The notes: generated by a model from the letters alone, not told the origin. DNA of 29,819 nucleotides from Prevotellaceae bacterium (GCA_031287815.1 JAITSM010000071.1:1-29819); one strand, 5' to 3'. Positions 21,294 to 28,502 are shown, counted from the first letter of the stretch. A program made the numbers and translations.

Positions 21294-21797
21294 ATGTTAC
21301 GTTTCGGCATTATATCGGAATTAGGCGAGGGCGAATATGCGGGATTTGCTCGTGTATCATTTGATGAAAATGATATTGTTTCGGGTTGGTTATCGTTACC
21401 GTCTGGTAATACGAGGACTACGAAGCAATGGATACCGGTAGAGGTAAACTCACAAGTCGCCTGCCTGATGGACGGGCGGTGCCAGCAGGGTTGTATCGTA
21501 GCCGTATTGTGGAGCGCTACGGACAGGCCGCCGGAATGGGCAGGCGGGGATACTGTCGGAATAAAATTTGCGGATAACACGGAATTTTATTACGATGCCG
21601 CCGGCCATACATTAACGGTTAACGCCCCCGACGCGGAATTGAATTTTGCCTGCAAAAAAGTAAACATTACCGGCGACGTGAATGTTACCGGCGAGGTAAC
21701 CGCTACAAAGGAAGTAACCGCAGGGGCGCTGCAAATAAAATTGACGCAACACAAACATCCGACACCGGCAGGCGTATCCGGAATACCAACACCGTAA
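21294..21797 (+). CDS. Baseplate spike protein V-like (Mu gp45 / P2 gpV)
   Basis: I take the ATG at 21294 as the start, giving 167 aa beginning MLRFGIISELGEGEYAGFARVSFDENDIVSGWLSL, a typical gpV/gp45 N-terminus (OB-fold). A longer GTG-started version would overlap the promoter-like element. Later come VACLMDGRCQQGCIVAVLW (gpV core) and a beta-helical repeat (VNITGDVNVTGEVTATKEVT), then HKH at residues 153-155 followed by PTPAGVSGIPTP. An H-x-H near the end binds iron at the tip of several phage spikes. It punctures the outer membrane. First gene of the baseplate operon. Confidence 0.88.
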   Translation: MLRFGIISELGEGEYAGFARVSFDENDIVSGWLSLPSGNTRTTKQWIPVEVNSQVACLMDGRCQQGCIVAVLWSATDRPPEWAGGDTVGIKFADNTEFYYDAAGHTLTVNAPDAELNFACKKVNITGDVNVTGEVTATKEVTAGALQIKLTQHKHPTPAGVSGIPTP

Positions 21798-21807
21798 TTT
21801 TAAAAAA

Positions 21808-22026
21808 ATGGCAGTATCAATAAGTACATTAAAAGCGGGCATCAAAGTGGCGTTTGATGCGGAAAAGGGACAAACGACCGACCAGGACGGCTCTATTGAG
21901 CGGATTTCGGAAGCTATTGCAGAGGCAGTAGCGGAACAAATCGTACAGGGTATAAATACGGCTGTATTGGCGTTATCCGCACCGAACGGGCCGGTTACCG
22001 GGACAATAACCGCTAGCGCCGAATAA
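21808..22026 (+). CDS. Small baseplate-operon protein, 72 aa
   Basis: A 72-aa protein (VSISTLKAGIKVAFDAEKGQTTDQDGSIERISEAIAEAVAEQIVQGINTAVL) with a long amphipathic helix and a Gly/Thr-rich tail (GPVTGTITASAE). It occupies the small gap between the spike and wedge genes, where similarly short, helical proteins with an A-I-A-x-A-V-A-x-x-I motif occur in related phages. No function is known. Confidence 0.6.
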   Translation: MAVSISTLKAGIKVAFDAEKGQTTDQDGSIERISEAIAEAVAEQIVQGINTAVLALSAPNGPVTGTITASAE

Positions 22027-22036
22027 GATTAAAGCT

Positions 22037-22384
22037 ATGAACGACACGAAAAATTGGCAAGTCAGCATTAACGACCCTACCGCAGTCGTAGAAGGGGCGG
22101 AGGATATAGCGCAATGCGTATATACAATAATCACGACAGTCAAAGGCAGCGACCCGTTGCGGGCGGACTTCGGGAGCGACGTGTACAAATATATTGACAA
22201 GCCGATAAATGAAGTGCGTCCTTTGATTGTATACGCCGTAAGCGAGGCGATACGCACGTGGGAGCAACGGATAGTCGTAAAAAAATGCCGCCTTGTTACT
22301 GCCGCGCCGGACGCTTTGAATATAGTAATAGAAGCGGAAACGGCGACGGATGAAACGGTAGTGACAATAACAATTAACGTTTAA
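22037..22384 (+). CDS. Baseplate wedge protein W-like (gp25 family)
   Basis: A 115-aa protein: WQVSINDPTAVVEGAEDIAQCVYTIITTVKGSDPLRADFGSDVYKYIDKPINEVRPLIVYAVSEAIRTWEQRIVVKKCRLV. The T-x-x-G-x-x-x-x-R-x-x-x-G-(S/C) and I-x-x-A-(I/L)-x-x-(W/Y)-E-x-R pattern is the GPW/gp25 family. It forms part of the baseplate wedge that starts sheath assembly. It ends 1 nt before the J-like gene. Confidence 0.9.
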   Translation: MNDTKNWQVSINDPTAVVEGAEDIAQCVYTIITTVKGSDPLRADFGSDVYKYIDKPINEVRPLIVYAVSEAIRTWEQRIVVKKCRLVTAAPDALNIVIEAETATDETVVTITINV

Positions 22385-22385
22385 A

Positions 22386-23489
22386 ATGGCAACTGAAACA
22401 CCCATATTCGTAGAACGTAATCCCGCCGTGATTATGGCGGAGAGCAAGGCAATGTTAGAAGATTTGCTGGGCCGGGCATTACAACCGGCACAAGTAGAAC
22501 AGTTGATGTTGCAATTTGTGGTATATCGGGAAGTGTTGCTATTGGAGCGTTTCAATGCTGGTATGGCTCAAATGCTATACCAGTTCAGCAAAGCGCCTGT
22601 ATTGGATTATATCGCCGGGTTGGTGGCTGTGGAGCGGTTGCCGGCGGCGCGGGCGGGTTGTACCGTGCGGTTTACATTGGTGGATGGTCATGGGCCGGTA
22701 CTGATACCGGAAGGTACGCGGGTATCCACGGCGGACGGGATGGTGATATTCGCTATTACGGATGATATTGCTGTTCCGCCGGAGGTAAACAGCGTAGATA
22801 TATCCGCTATTGCGGAAACGCCCGGCAAGGGCGGGAACGGCTACGCGCCCGGCAAGGTGAATGTAATACTCGACCCGCTGGCATTTGTTTCGACAGTCGC
22901 TAACCTTGACACTACCGGCGGCGGCTCCGACGCAGAAACGGATGAGCAACTGCGGGAGCGTATAAGATTAGCGCCTTCGCAATATTCAACGGCCGGCTCG
23001 CGGCAAAGTTATTTATTTCACGCCAAAAGCGCTAATCCGTTGATAACGGACATATCGGTATCTTCACCGGTGCCCGGAACCGTTTTAATTGTGCCCTTAA
23101 CCGCCGCCGGCGACACACCGCAACAGGTTATAGATGATATTTACAGGGTATGCAGCGAAGAGGATGTGCGTCCGCTCACCGATACGGTGATTGTATCCGC
23201 GCCTACGCCTAGAGATTATACCATAGAAGTAAATTTGACATTGTATGAAAATACCGATGCTGAAGCCGTACAATCGTTAGTAACCGGCGCACTTTCGGAA
23301 TATGCCCAACAAAAACGGGAATTATTAGGCAGGGATATTATTAAATCACATATTGCGCAAGTATGCAGAGTAGAATCAGTGTATGATGTGGCGGTAAATG
23401 CGCCGGCGGTCAATATCATTATAGGGGATAGTAAATTTGCTAACTGCGCGGGAATAACGGTACATATTACAGGATTTAATCGTGGATGA
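22386..23489 (+). CDS. Baseplate J-like protein (P2 gpJ)
   Basis: A 367-aa protein with the gpJ/Mu gp47 pattern: an N-terminal helical part (NPAVIMAESKAMLEDLLGRALQPAQVEQLMLQFVVYREVLLLERFNAGMAQMLYQFSKAPVLDYIAGLVAVERLPAARA), then the core GTRVSTADGMVIFAI and AETPGKGGNGYAPGKVNVILDPL, the G-S-D-A-E-T-D-E-(Q/E)-L-R-E-R-I-R motif and a C-terminal ELLGRDIIKSHIAQV. It makes the outer baseplate. The stop overlaps the I-like start (ATGA). Confidence 0.93.
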   Translation: MATETPIFVERNPAVIMAESKAMLEDLLGRALQPAQVEQLMLQFVVYREVLLLERFNAGMAQMLYQFSKAPVLDYIAGLVAVERLPAARAGCTVRFTLVDGHGPVLIPEGTRVSTADGMVIFAITDDIAVPPEVNSVDISAIAETPGKGGNGYAPGKVNVILDPLAFVSTVANLDTTGGGSDAETDEQLRERIRLAPSQYSTAGSRQSYLFHAKSANPLITDISVSSPVPGTVLIVPLTAAGDTPQQVIDDIYRVCSEEDVRPLTDTVIVSAPTPRDYTIEVNLTLYENTDAEAVQSLVTGALSEYAQQKRELLGRDIIKSHIAQVCRVESVYDVAVNAPAVNIIIGDSKFANCAGITVHITGFNRG

Positions 23490-24136
23490 AAAAAAACGTC
23501 ATAGCAAGCAGTATATCGGATAACGAATTGGCGCGGGCTTTTTCGGAGCTGGTAGCGGAACGGTGGGACAGCTTTGATGTGTCGCCGTTCATGGCGTACC
23601 TTGTCGATACCTGTGCGCCGGCAGCGTTACCCTTCCTTGCGGAACAGTTCGATATAGACGGTTTACAAGGTTTCGCAATGGCGGCCAACGAAGGGGAGCA
23701 ACGCGAGTTAATTAAGCGCTCTATTGCATTGCATAAATTTATAGGCACGCCGTGGGCTATACGCGAGGCGTGCCGGACAATAGGCTTCCCTGTTATTCTT
23801 TTGGAGGAAGGCGTACCTTCCGAGCCGGCCAGTTCGAATGATTGGGCGCGTTTCCGGGTGCTGATTGAGGCGAATATGTCGAGGCATATCACCGAAGAAC
23901 AATCGCGGAAATTGCGGTTGTTTATAGCGCTTTATAAGAATGAGCGGTCGCACCTGGTTGAATTGGGATACTACCAAACGCTCGCGGATGAGTTGCGGTT
24001 TCATGTATCCTTAGAAAGGCGGGACGTGCTGCAATGTACGTATAAGGAGGCGCTCTTTGATGCGTTGGTAAACGATGCGCAGGAGCATTATTTAATTGAC
24101 GCGGGCGGCGTGGCTATTTGTGAATTGTTAAGTTAG
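23486..24136 (+). CDS. Tail protein I-like (P2 gpI)
   Basis: A 216-aa protein: ARAFSELVAERWDSFDVSPFMAYLVDTCAPAALPFLAEQFDIDGLQGF, then EGEQRELIKRSIALHKFIGTPWAIREACRTIGFPVILLEE. The K-x-x-x-x-x-H-x-x-x-G-T-x-x-A-(I/V)-x-x-x-x-x-x-x-G motif is the gpI family signature. The protein links baseplate and tail fibres. The end (EHYLIDAGGVAICELLS) is followed by a gene-junction repeat. Confidence 0.9.
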   Translation: MKKNVIASSISDNELARAFSELVAERWDSFDVSPFMAYLVDTCAPAALPFLAEQFDIDGLQGFAMAANEGEQRELIKRSIALHKFIGTPWAIREACRTIGFPVILLEEGVPSEPASSNDWARFRVLIEANMSRHITEEQSRKLRLFIALYKNERSHLVELGYYQTLADELRFHVSLERRDVLQCTYKEALFDALVNDAQEHYLIDAGGVAICELLS

Positions 24137-24202
24137 GAATTGAGAGATTAAGAGGACTAAGACATTAAGAGGTTAAGACTGAAATTTTAAATAAAATATA
24201 TT
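24137..24202 (+). repeat. Gene-junction repeat (GATTAAGAG-type)
   Basis: A degenerate short repeat of the form gagattaagag/gactaagacattaagag/gttaagac fills the gap between the I-like gene and the fibre gene and is followed by an A/T-rich leader (attttaaataaaatatatt). The repeated strand is purine-rich on the plus strand, as at 15.5 and 26.0 kb. Confidence 0.5.
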
Positions 24203-25411
24203 ATGGCAAATGAATTACCGGAAGTAATACCTATACCGGCGGCGCTGATACCCGAAGGGTCAGCATTGAGCGGCGAAGATTTAATATTTATCTTGCAAGG
24301 CGGGCATTTCAGGAAATTGCCGGCAACGGAATTTAAAGGAGACAGAGGGGATGCCGCTACCGGGCTTTTTGTTGGCGCGTGGAAGGTGGCTACCTTTAAA
24401 AGGGTTGGCGGGAGCCACCGTTCGAATGTTGTGTACAGGTTGATTAAGTCGGCAGGTGAATTGGTATGGGTTGAGTTTGCAGGGACAATGGATGTTTTTG
24501 TAACCGAAAATATGAACTACTCTTACCAACAGGAAACGGTAGATGATGAGTTAGCAAATTCGGCTTGTTCCGCGCAACATTATTTGATACACGATAACAA
24601 TTGGGATAATTTTACAGGACGGTTGGCGGTAAGCATGCTGTCGGATGGGAAACTTGTCTTAGCCATCAACGACGGCGGTAGCTATCCCTTTTCTAATTTA
24701 TTGTGGTCGCTGGACGGTATATTGTACAATATCCGGGAAGAGTTGCCATCCGTTACGCCGCCGGAAAATGCAAGTATTGTAATAGATGTAACGACGACGA
24801 ATGTACCGAATACTGCCGAATCATTTCTTGTAACGGTAGAAACTATGGGCGGTGGCTGGGTGGTTGACAGTAAACCATCGTGGTTAAGCCTGTCGCAAAG
24901 TAGCGGTGATAGCGGTCAAAGTATCGTAACAGTGTTCCACACGGTCAATACTAATATGTCTTCCCGTAACGGGGCGGTTGTGTTTAAACATGCCGTTGAA
25001 AGTACGCTGACCGCTACATTGCAGGTTACTCAGGCGGCGGCGCCACAAAACACAACGCTTTATGCCGATGTTAATTTGTTGTTAACGTCCACCTCATCGC
25101 ACCAAATATGGACAGCTCAAAATATTTCATTTTACACGGAGCCACGTGATAATTACGAGGGGGCGCGTGATACTTATACATTGCCGTCGCAAGTAAGATT
25201 CAAAATTCATTCGTATACTACATTAGGGGTTAATTTGTCTGCGGGTTCTCAAGATTATCAACTAACAGGGGATATAACATACGACGGTAACGTAGATACG
25301 CTTGAAGTAGAAGTATCAAAATTACCGGATGGATTTAATACGCTTCACTGTTACTTACTATTCAGTCATGGGACAGGTACTAATGTTGTAGAAGTCATAG
25401 GAACGTTGTAA
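24203..25411 (+). CDS. Tail protein with BACON domain (receptor-binding candidate)
   Basis: A 402-aa protein. The N-terminal ~180 residues (including IFILQGGHFRKLPATEFKGDRGDAATGLFVGAW) look like a fibre attachment region; the K-G-D-R-G-D-A sequence is collagen-like and is common in phage fibres. Residues ~190-278 are a BACON domain: SIVIDVTTTNVPNTAESFLVTVE, WVVDSKPSWLSLSQSSGDSGQS, SRNGAVVFKH and TLQVTQ. The remaining ~120 residues are beta-rich without a match. BACON domains are carbohydrate-binding folds common in Bacteroidota, so it may bind surface glycans. It follows the baseplate genes. Confidence 0.75.
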   Translation: MANELPEVIPIPAALIPEGSALSGEDLIFILQGGHFRKLPATEFKGDRGDAATGLFVGAWKVATFKRVGGSHRSNVVYRLIKSAGELVWVEFAGTMDVFVTENMNYSYQQETVDDELANSACSAQHYLIHDNNWDNFTGRLAVSMLSDGKLVLAINDGGSYPFSNLLWSLDGILYNIREELPSVTPPENASIVIDVTTTNVPNTAESFLVTVETMGGGWVVDSKPSWLSLSQSSGDSGQSIVTVFHTVNTNMSSRNGAVVFKHAVESTLTATLQVTQAAAPQNTTLYADVNLLLTSTSSHQIWTAQNISFYTEPRDNYEGARDTYTLPSQVRFKIHSYTTLGVNLSAGSQDYQLTGDITYDGNVDTLEVEVSKLPDGFNTLHCYLLFSHGTGTNVVEVIGTL

Positions 25412-25971
25412 TGAAAAACACAGATAAAATAAAATCTTTGACGGGTACGCTCCATTTATGCGCCTACAATGCAAGAGGAGAGGCGTTGTGGCACACAACG
25501 GAGCATAATTTGATAGTGCTTTCGGGCTATCAAAGCGTCGTGGAAGCGCTGGCGGGCGTTGAGGGGGCGCGTATAGCCAATATCGCGGTAGGGACGAACG
25601 GGGAAGCGCCGGTATTAAATGATGCCGGCATAACCAATGCAGTGGCAGTGCCTATTACAAGGGTAACCTATCCGGAATTTGCGACGGCGCGGTTTCATTT
25701 TAAAATCGGCTATAATGATGCGAACGGGTTGGCTATTCGTGAGTATGGTTTGTTGACCGCCGCCGGCAAGTTATTTTCACGGAAGGTGCGCGAGCCGCTG
25801 GAAAAGACGCAATACCTGTCTATTGTGGGGATGTGGGATATTAAGTTGTTCGAGCAGTCTGTGGAGGCTTCCCCCTATCTTGCCGTTACGCCGGAATTGG
25901 TGTGGCTTCCGTTGAATGACCCCGTAGCGCAAGTAAATGTAACATCAAATACCGATTGGGTAATAGAATAG
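25411..25971 (+). CDS. Fibre-region protein ending in a half BACON domain, 186 aa
   Basis: The ATG overlaps the upstream stop (TAATG). Residues ~1-150 (LTGTLHLCAYNARGEALWHTTEHNLIVLSGYQSVVEALAG ... IREYGLLTAAGKLFSRKVREPLEKTQYLSIVGMWDIKL) resemble small phage tail collar/fibre-associated proteins. The last ~30 residues, YLAVTPELVWLPL and VAQVNVTSNTDWVIE, are the first two strands of a BACON domain. The protein then stops where a complete BACON would continue with KPSW. The continuation is found at the start of the next gene, 78 nt later. Five in-frame stops in the gap rule out simple readthrough. Confidence 0.7.
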   Translation: MKNTDKIKSLTGTLHLCAYNARGEALWHTTEHNLIVLSGYQSVVEALAGVEGARIANIAVGTNGEAPVLNDAGITNAVAVPITRVTYPEFATARFHFKIGYNDANGLAIREYGLLTAAGKLFSRKVREPLEKTQYLSIVGMWDIKLFEQSVEASPYLAVTPELVWLPLNDPVAQVNVTSNTDWVIE

Positions 25972-26049
25972 AACTAAGAGTTAAGACCATAAGACAGTAG
26001 ACGGCGGAAACTTTAAATTATGAAACAATAAACTTTAAAAATAAAAACA
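25972..26049 (+). repeat. Gene-junction repeat and leader between the two half-BACON genes
   Basis: It holds aactaagagttaagaccataagac-type units, then cggcgg and an A/T-rich leader (actttaaaaataaaaacaATG). The leader resembles those of other real genes here, so the downstream ATG is likely used. No ORF crosses the gap. Confidence 0.5.
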
Positions 26050-26646
26050 ATGGCAAAACCATCATGGGCAGCGACCTCCCCTTCAAGCGGGTCGGGCAAT
26101 GGAACCGTCAATATTAGCGGTTCGACGCACACCGGGCGCGCCCAGCGTTCCGGAACATTAACCTATAAAGCCTCCGGCGTGTCCGACGTTCCTCAGTCGG
26201 TTACACAAGAAGCCAAGCCGGAGTTCGTCATTATTCATGACGTCTCCGCCTCCAAGGACGGCGGGAACGTTACGATTACCGGAACAACCAATTCCGCCTC
26301 TATAACCTTTGCCCTCGGCGCCGGCGACATCGACGTTTCCCTGCCGGGCAATTATTCCGCCGGCGGCGCCGGCACCGCCAACGGCGCAGCTATTGCCGGC
26401 GACCCCGGCGCAAGCGCAGAATTTAACTTTGCCCTCACCATCGCGGTGCCTGCCAATGGAACCATAGCGGCCAAAAGCAGGGTCGTGGCCGTTACCGCGG
26501 CTGGCGGGCAACAGGCCAGCGCCACCATTTCCCAGGCCGCCGGCGACCCGGTACTGTCGGTATCCCCGGCGTCTATCACCCTTAGCGCAGCCGGCACAGC
26601 AGTAGCGGTAAACGTAACTTCCAACACCAACTGGACAGTGGAATAA
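26050..26646 (+). CDS. Protein of half, full and half BACON-like domains, 198 aa
   Basis: Residues 3-55 (KPSWAATSPSSGSGNGTVNI, SGTLTYKASG, QSVTQEAK) are the second part of a BACON domain: they line up with KPSWLSLSQSSGDSG...VTQ of the complete domain at 24.2-25.4 kb, and the missing first part is the end of the gene before. Residues ~60-165 (VSASKDGGNVTITGT, then SRVVAVTAAGGQQASATISQAA) are a further full BACON-like Ig-type domain. Residues ~168-198 (LSVSPASITLSA, AVNVTSNTNWTVE) are again the first part of a BACON, cut at the same point. Coding-strand C now exceeds G, unlike upstream genes. Probably a surface or fibre component. Confidence 0.7.
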   Translation: MAKPSWAATSPSSGSGNGTVNISGSTHTGRAQRSGTLTYKASGVSDVPQSVTQEAKPEFVIIHDVSASKDGGNVTITGTTNSASITFALGAGDIDVSLPGNYSAGGAGTANGAAIAGDPGASAEFNFALTIAVPANGTIAAKSRVVAVTAAGGQQASATISQAAGDPVLSVSPASITLSAAGTAVAVNVTSNTNWTVE

Positions 26647-26885
26647 TGGCAAATGCAACCGTATATTGGGGCGACGGCACGAGTGATGCTATCACCGTTA
26701 CCTATTCCGGAACGGTAGGCGACGCCATGATGATGGTTGACTCCGAGCCGAATAACACACTGGCGGCGCGGAGCCGGACTCTCCGGCTCCGCAATTCCGC
26801 CGGCGTGCAAATGGCGACCCTCACGGTAACCCAGCAAGTCCGCGCCCGCGAATACAGCGCAGACTACAACAACGATTACAAATAA
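26646..26885 (+). CDS. Protein completing a BACON-like domain, 79 aa
   Basis: The start overlaps the preceding stop (TAATG), so translation is coupled. The protein (ANATVYWGDGTSDAITVTY, SEPNNTLAARSRTLRLRNSA, MATLTVTQQV) has the second-half order of a BACON domain: strands, an A-R-S-R-T-L-x-L strand and a final T-L-T-V-T-Q strand. There is no KPSW motif. Alone it lacks strands A and B, which appear at the end of the upstream protein. A short polar tail follows (RAREYSADYNNDYK). Confidence 0.6.
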   Translation: MANATVYWGDGTSDAITVTYSGTVGDAMMMVDSEPNNTLAARSRTLRLRNSAGVQMATLTVTQQVRAREYSADYNNDYK

Positions 26886-26956
26886 ATTAATCACCTTAAT
26901 CATCTTAATCACCTTAATCACCTTAATCACCTTAATCATCTTAATCACTTTAATAC
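26886..26956 (+). repeat. Tandem array of 9-bp units (CTTAATCAC)
   Basis: About eight consecutive units of CTTAATCA(C/T), the last ones degraded, fill the gap before the next fibre-region gene. The repeat strand is opposite to the junction repeats upstream of 26 kb (here the plus strand carries CTTAATC rather than GATTAAG). Confidence 0.75.
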
Positions 26957-26965
26957 TTTAACAAT

Positions 26966-27442
26966 ATGGCAACACTTAGCATAGAACAATTAAAAGCGAA
27001 TGTCGCAACGACATTCCCCACCAACGGGCAAGGCCTCATTCAAGCCGCCAACCACCGGTCATTCCTCACTGACTTAATCGACACCCTGGGCACAAGCGCC
27101 GGAGGCGCCACTTTAACAAATGTCCCCGTTGCTGCTATCGAGGACGAGTATGGAAAAAGCTGCACTTTTTCGTCTGTCGATATTCTCAGGATAGGAGGCC
27201 TCTCGTTTCTTTTAATAAAAGGACTGCAAAAAAAAGATTTGATGGAGAGTTTCAGTATTTTTGAGCATGGGACAAGTTATAATTTGGTAGACTTGTACGA
27301 AATGGCTTCTAATCACTATGGCATGTGCCCATATCCGGTAAAAATAACAGGTAGCAATAGAGTAGATCATGTTGTTTATTTTTCCATACCTTCTACCGGC
27401 GGCGGCGGATTTTTCGATTATGTGATTTTATTCATAGGATAA
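26966..27442 (+). CDS. Fibre-type protein with conserved N-terminus and exchanged C-terminus, 158 aa
   Basis: The N-terminal ~50 residues (TLSIEQLKANVATTFPTNGQGLIQAANHRSFLTDLIDTLG) match a start I recognise from Bacteroidota phage fibre-region proteins (L-K-x-x-(V/L)-x-x-x-F-P-x-N-x-x-x-x-I-x-x-x-x-x-R-x-x-L-x-D-(L/I)-I-D). The rest (from about residue 52) has no match I know, contains LLIKGLQKKDLMESFSIFEHG and ends with SIPSTGGGGFFDYVILFIG. Base composition changes abruptly near 27120 from C-rich to A/T-rich, suggesting that the receptor-binding end was swapped. The next gene starts 1 nt after the stop. Confidence 0.65.
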   Translation: MATLSIEQLKANVATTFPTNGQGLIQAANHRSFLTDLIDTLGTSAGGATLTNVPVAAIEDEYGKSCTFSSVDILRIGGLSFLLIKGLQKKDLMESFSIFEHGTSYNLVDLYEMASNHYGMCPYPVKITGSNRVDHVVYFSIPSTGGGGFFDYVILFIG

Positions 27443-27443
27443 G

Positions 27444-27764
27444 ATGAAAATAATTCAAAACAAATGGCTCCCTCCCAGGGGTTACAGCGCCATCATGCTG
27501 CTGGGTTTTCTCTTCACCCGCGACCAAAGCAAGGTCAGCGCAGAAACCATCCGTCACGAGAGCATTCATGCCCGCCAGATGTGGGAACTCCTGGTCGTGG
27601 GTTTTTACCTGTGGTATATTATCGAGTGGCTCGTCCGCCTGTGCAAAAAGGGCAATGCCTACCGCAATATCTCCTTCGAGCGCGAAGCCTACGCCAACGA
27701 ACACGACGCTACTTACCTGCACCGCCGCAAGCCTTTTGCCTTCCTGCAATTCTTAATCTCCTAA
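27444..27764 (+). CDS. Membrane protein with HExxH motif (metalloprotease-like)
   Basis: A 106-aa protein. It has HESIH (residues 38-42), an HExxH zinc-binding motif, in the helix SAETIRHESIHARQMWELL, followed by a hydrophobic span (VVGFYLWYIIEWLV, ~51-64) and FEREAY (~78-83), whose Glu could be the third ligand (gluzincin-like HExxH ... E). I recognise the pattern K-x-x-x-N-K-W-(I/L)-P ... HE-x-IH-x-RQM-x-E-(L/M) as a small Bacteroidota protein of unknown substrate. It lies between fibre and lysis genes. Membrane cleavage or immunity roles are open. Confidence 0.7.
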   Translation: MKIIQNKWLPPRGYSAIMLLGFLFTRDQSKVSAETIRHESIHARQMWELLVVGFYLWYIIEWLVRLCKKGNAYRNISFEREAYANEHDATYLHRRKPFAFLQFLIS

Positions 27765-27833
27765 TCTCTTAATCTCCTAATCTCTTAATCCCTTAACCTC
27801 TTAATCTCCTTATCCTCCTTAATCTCTTAATTC
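27750..27833 (+). repeat. Short-period repeat (CTTAATCTC-type)
   Basis: Repeated (T)CTTAATCTCC units, many 8-9 bp long, begin inside the last codons of the HExxH gene and fill the gap to 27833. The plus strand is pyrimidine-rich. The final codons of that gene (FLIS-stop) are themselves made of the repeat, so the repeat extended into the gene's end. Confidence 0.65.
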
Positions 27834-28130
27834 ATGGCCTACATCACAACCAACACCGACATTGCCTGTTCGCTCACCATTACCAAAACCGTTGCCGGGC
27901 ATCTCCTGTCCAGCTATCCCAAGACTTACAGCTTGCTGGACGCCTTTGCCGGCCAACCGCAAATCACAGCGGACGCATGGCGCAAAATGGAAGAGGCGCA
28001 ACAAACCGCACGCATCAACGCCTTCAAAGCCTACATCAACGAAGTGGAGCAAATGGACGTAGACGAATCGCAAACCAACACGCCCCTCCGCCCATCATCC
28101 GAAACCCCCAATGAAATAGCAGAAGAATAA
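27834..28130 (+). CDS. Hypothetical protein, 98 aa
   Basis: A mostly helical soluble protein (MAYITTNTDIACSLTITKTVAGHLLSSYPKTYSLLDAF, then WRKMEEAQQTARINAFKAYINEVEQMDVDESQ) with a low-complexity acidic end (ETPNEIAEE). No domain is recognised. It lies 3 nt before the membrane coiled-coil gene in what looks like the lysis cassette. Coding-strand C exceeds G. Confidence 0.6.
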   Translation: MAYITTNTDIACSLTITKTVAGHLLSSYPKTYSLLDAFAGQPQITADAWRKMEEAQQTARINAFKAYINEVEQMDVDESQTNTPLRPSSETPNEIAEE

Positions 28131-28133
28131 CCT

Positions 28134-28502
28134 ATGGATATAACGAACTACATCGGTGAACTCATCACCCTTTTTGCCGGCGGCTTTGCCGCTTGGCTGT
28201 GGCAGCGCCTCAAAACAAAGCGCGAGCGAAAAGAAAGCGACATCGCATTAATCGACAAAGCCATTAAACCGCTACTGGAAAGCATCCGCACGCTCACGGA
28301 ACAGTACGGCGAACTCACAAAAAAATATGTTGATGAGCAAGACAAAAACTTGCGTTATATGCAAGAGAACATCAATCTCAAAGGGGAAATGCAAATCATG
28401 CGAAAAGAACTTGAAAGGCAAAACTCCAAAATCGAACGACAAAGCTCCGAAATTGAAAAACTACGTTCCGAAATTAACGAACTGAAAAAAGCAAAACCAT
28501 GA
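28134..28502 (+). CDS. Membrane-anchored coiled-coil protein, 122 aa
   Basis: A hydrophobic segment at residues ~7-22 (IGELITLFAGGFAAWLW) is followed by a long heptad-rich helix (RLKTKRERKESDIALIDKAIKPLLESIRTLTEQYGELTKKYV, then KELERQNSKIERQSSEIEKLRSEINELKK). One membrane anchor plus a long coiled coil, beside an endolysin-type gene, resembles an inner-membrane spanin, a holin accessory or a tail-associated membrane protein. The start overlaps nothing, but the stop overlaps the endolysin start (ATGA). Confidence 0.65.
   Translation: MDITNYIGELITLFAGGFAAWLWQRLKTKRERKESDIALIDKAIKPLLESIRTLTEQYGELTKKYVDEQDKNLRYMQENINLKGEMQIMRKELERQNSKIERQSSEIEKLRSEINELKKAKP

Noticed and set aside
25969..26052. 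Stop-codon readthrough or a sequencing frameshift joining the two half-BACON genes
   Set aside because: The 78-nt gap contains several in-frame stops and a normal-looking leader, and no single shift would give one continuous frame with sensible residues.
24203..27442. Diversity-generating retroelement acting on the fibre genes
   Set aside because: No reverse transcriptase gene or template/variable repeat pair was seen in the window.
27464..27772. Alternative plus-strand frame over the HExxH gene
   Set aside because: It is rich in Pro, Gln, Arg and His without motifs, while the other frame has HExxH, a membrane span and a recognised family pattern.
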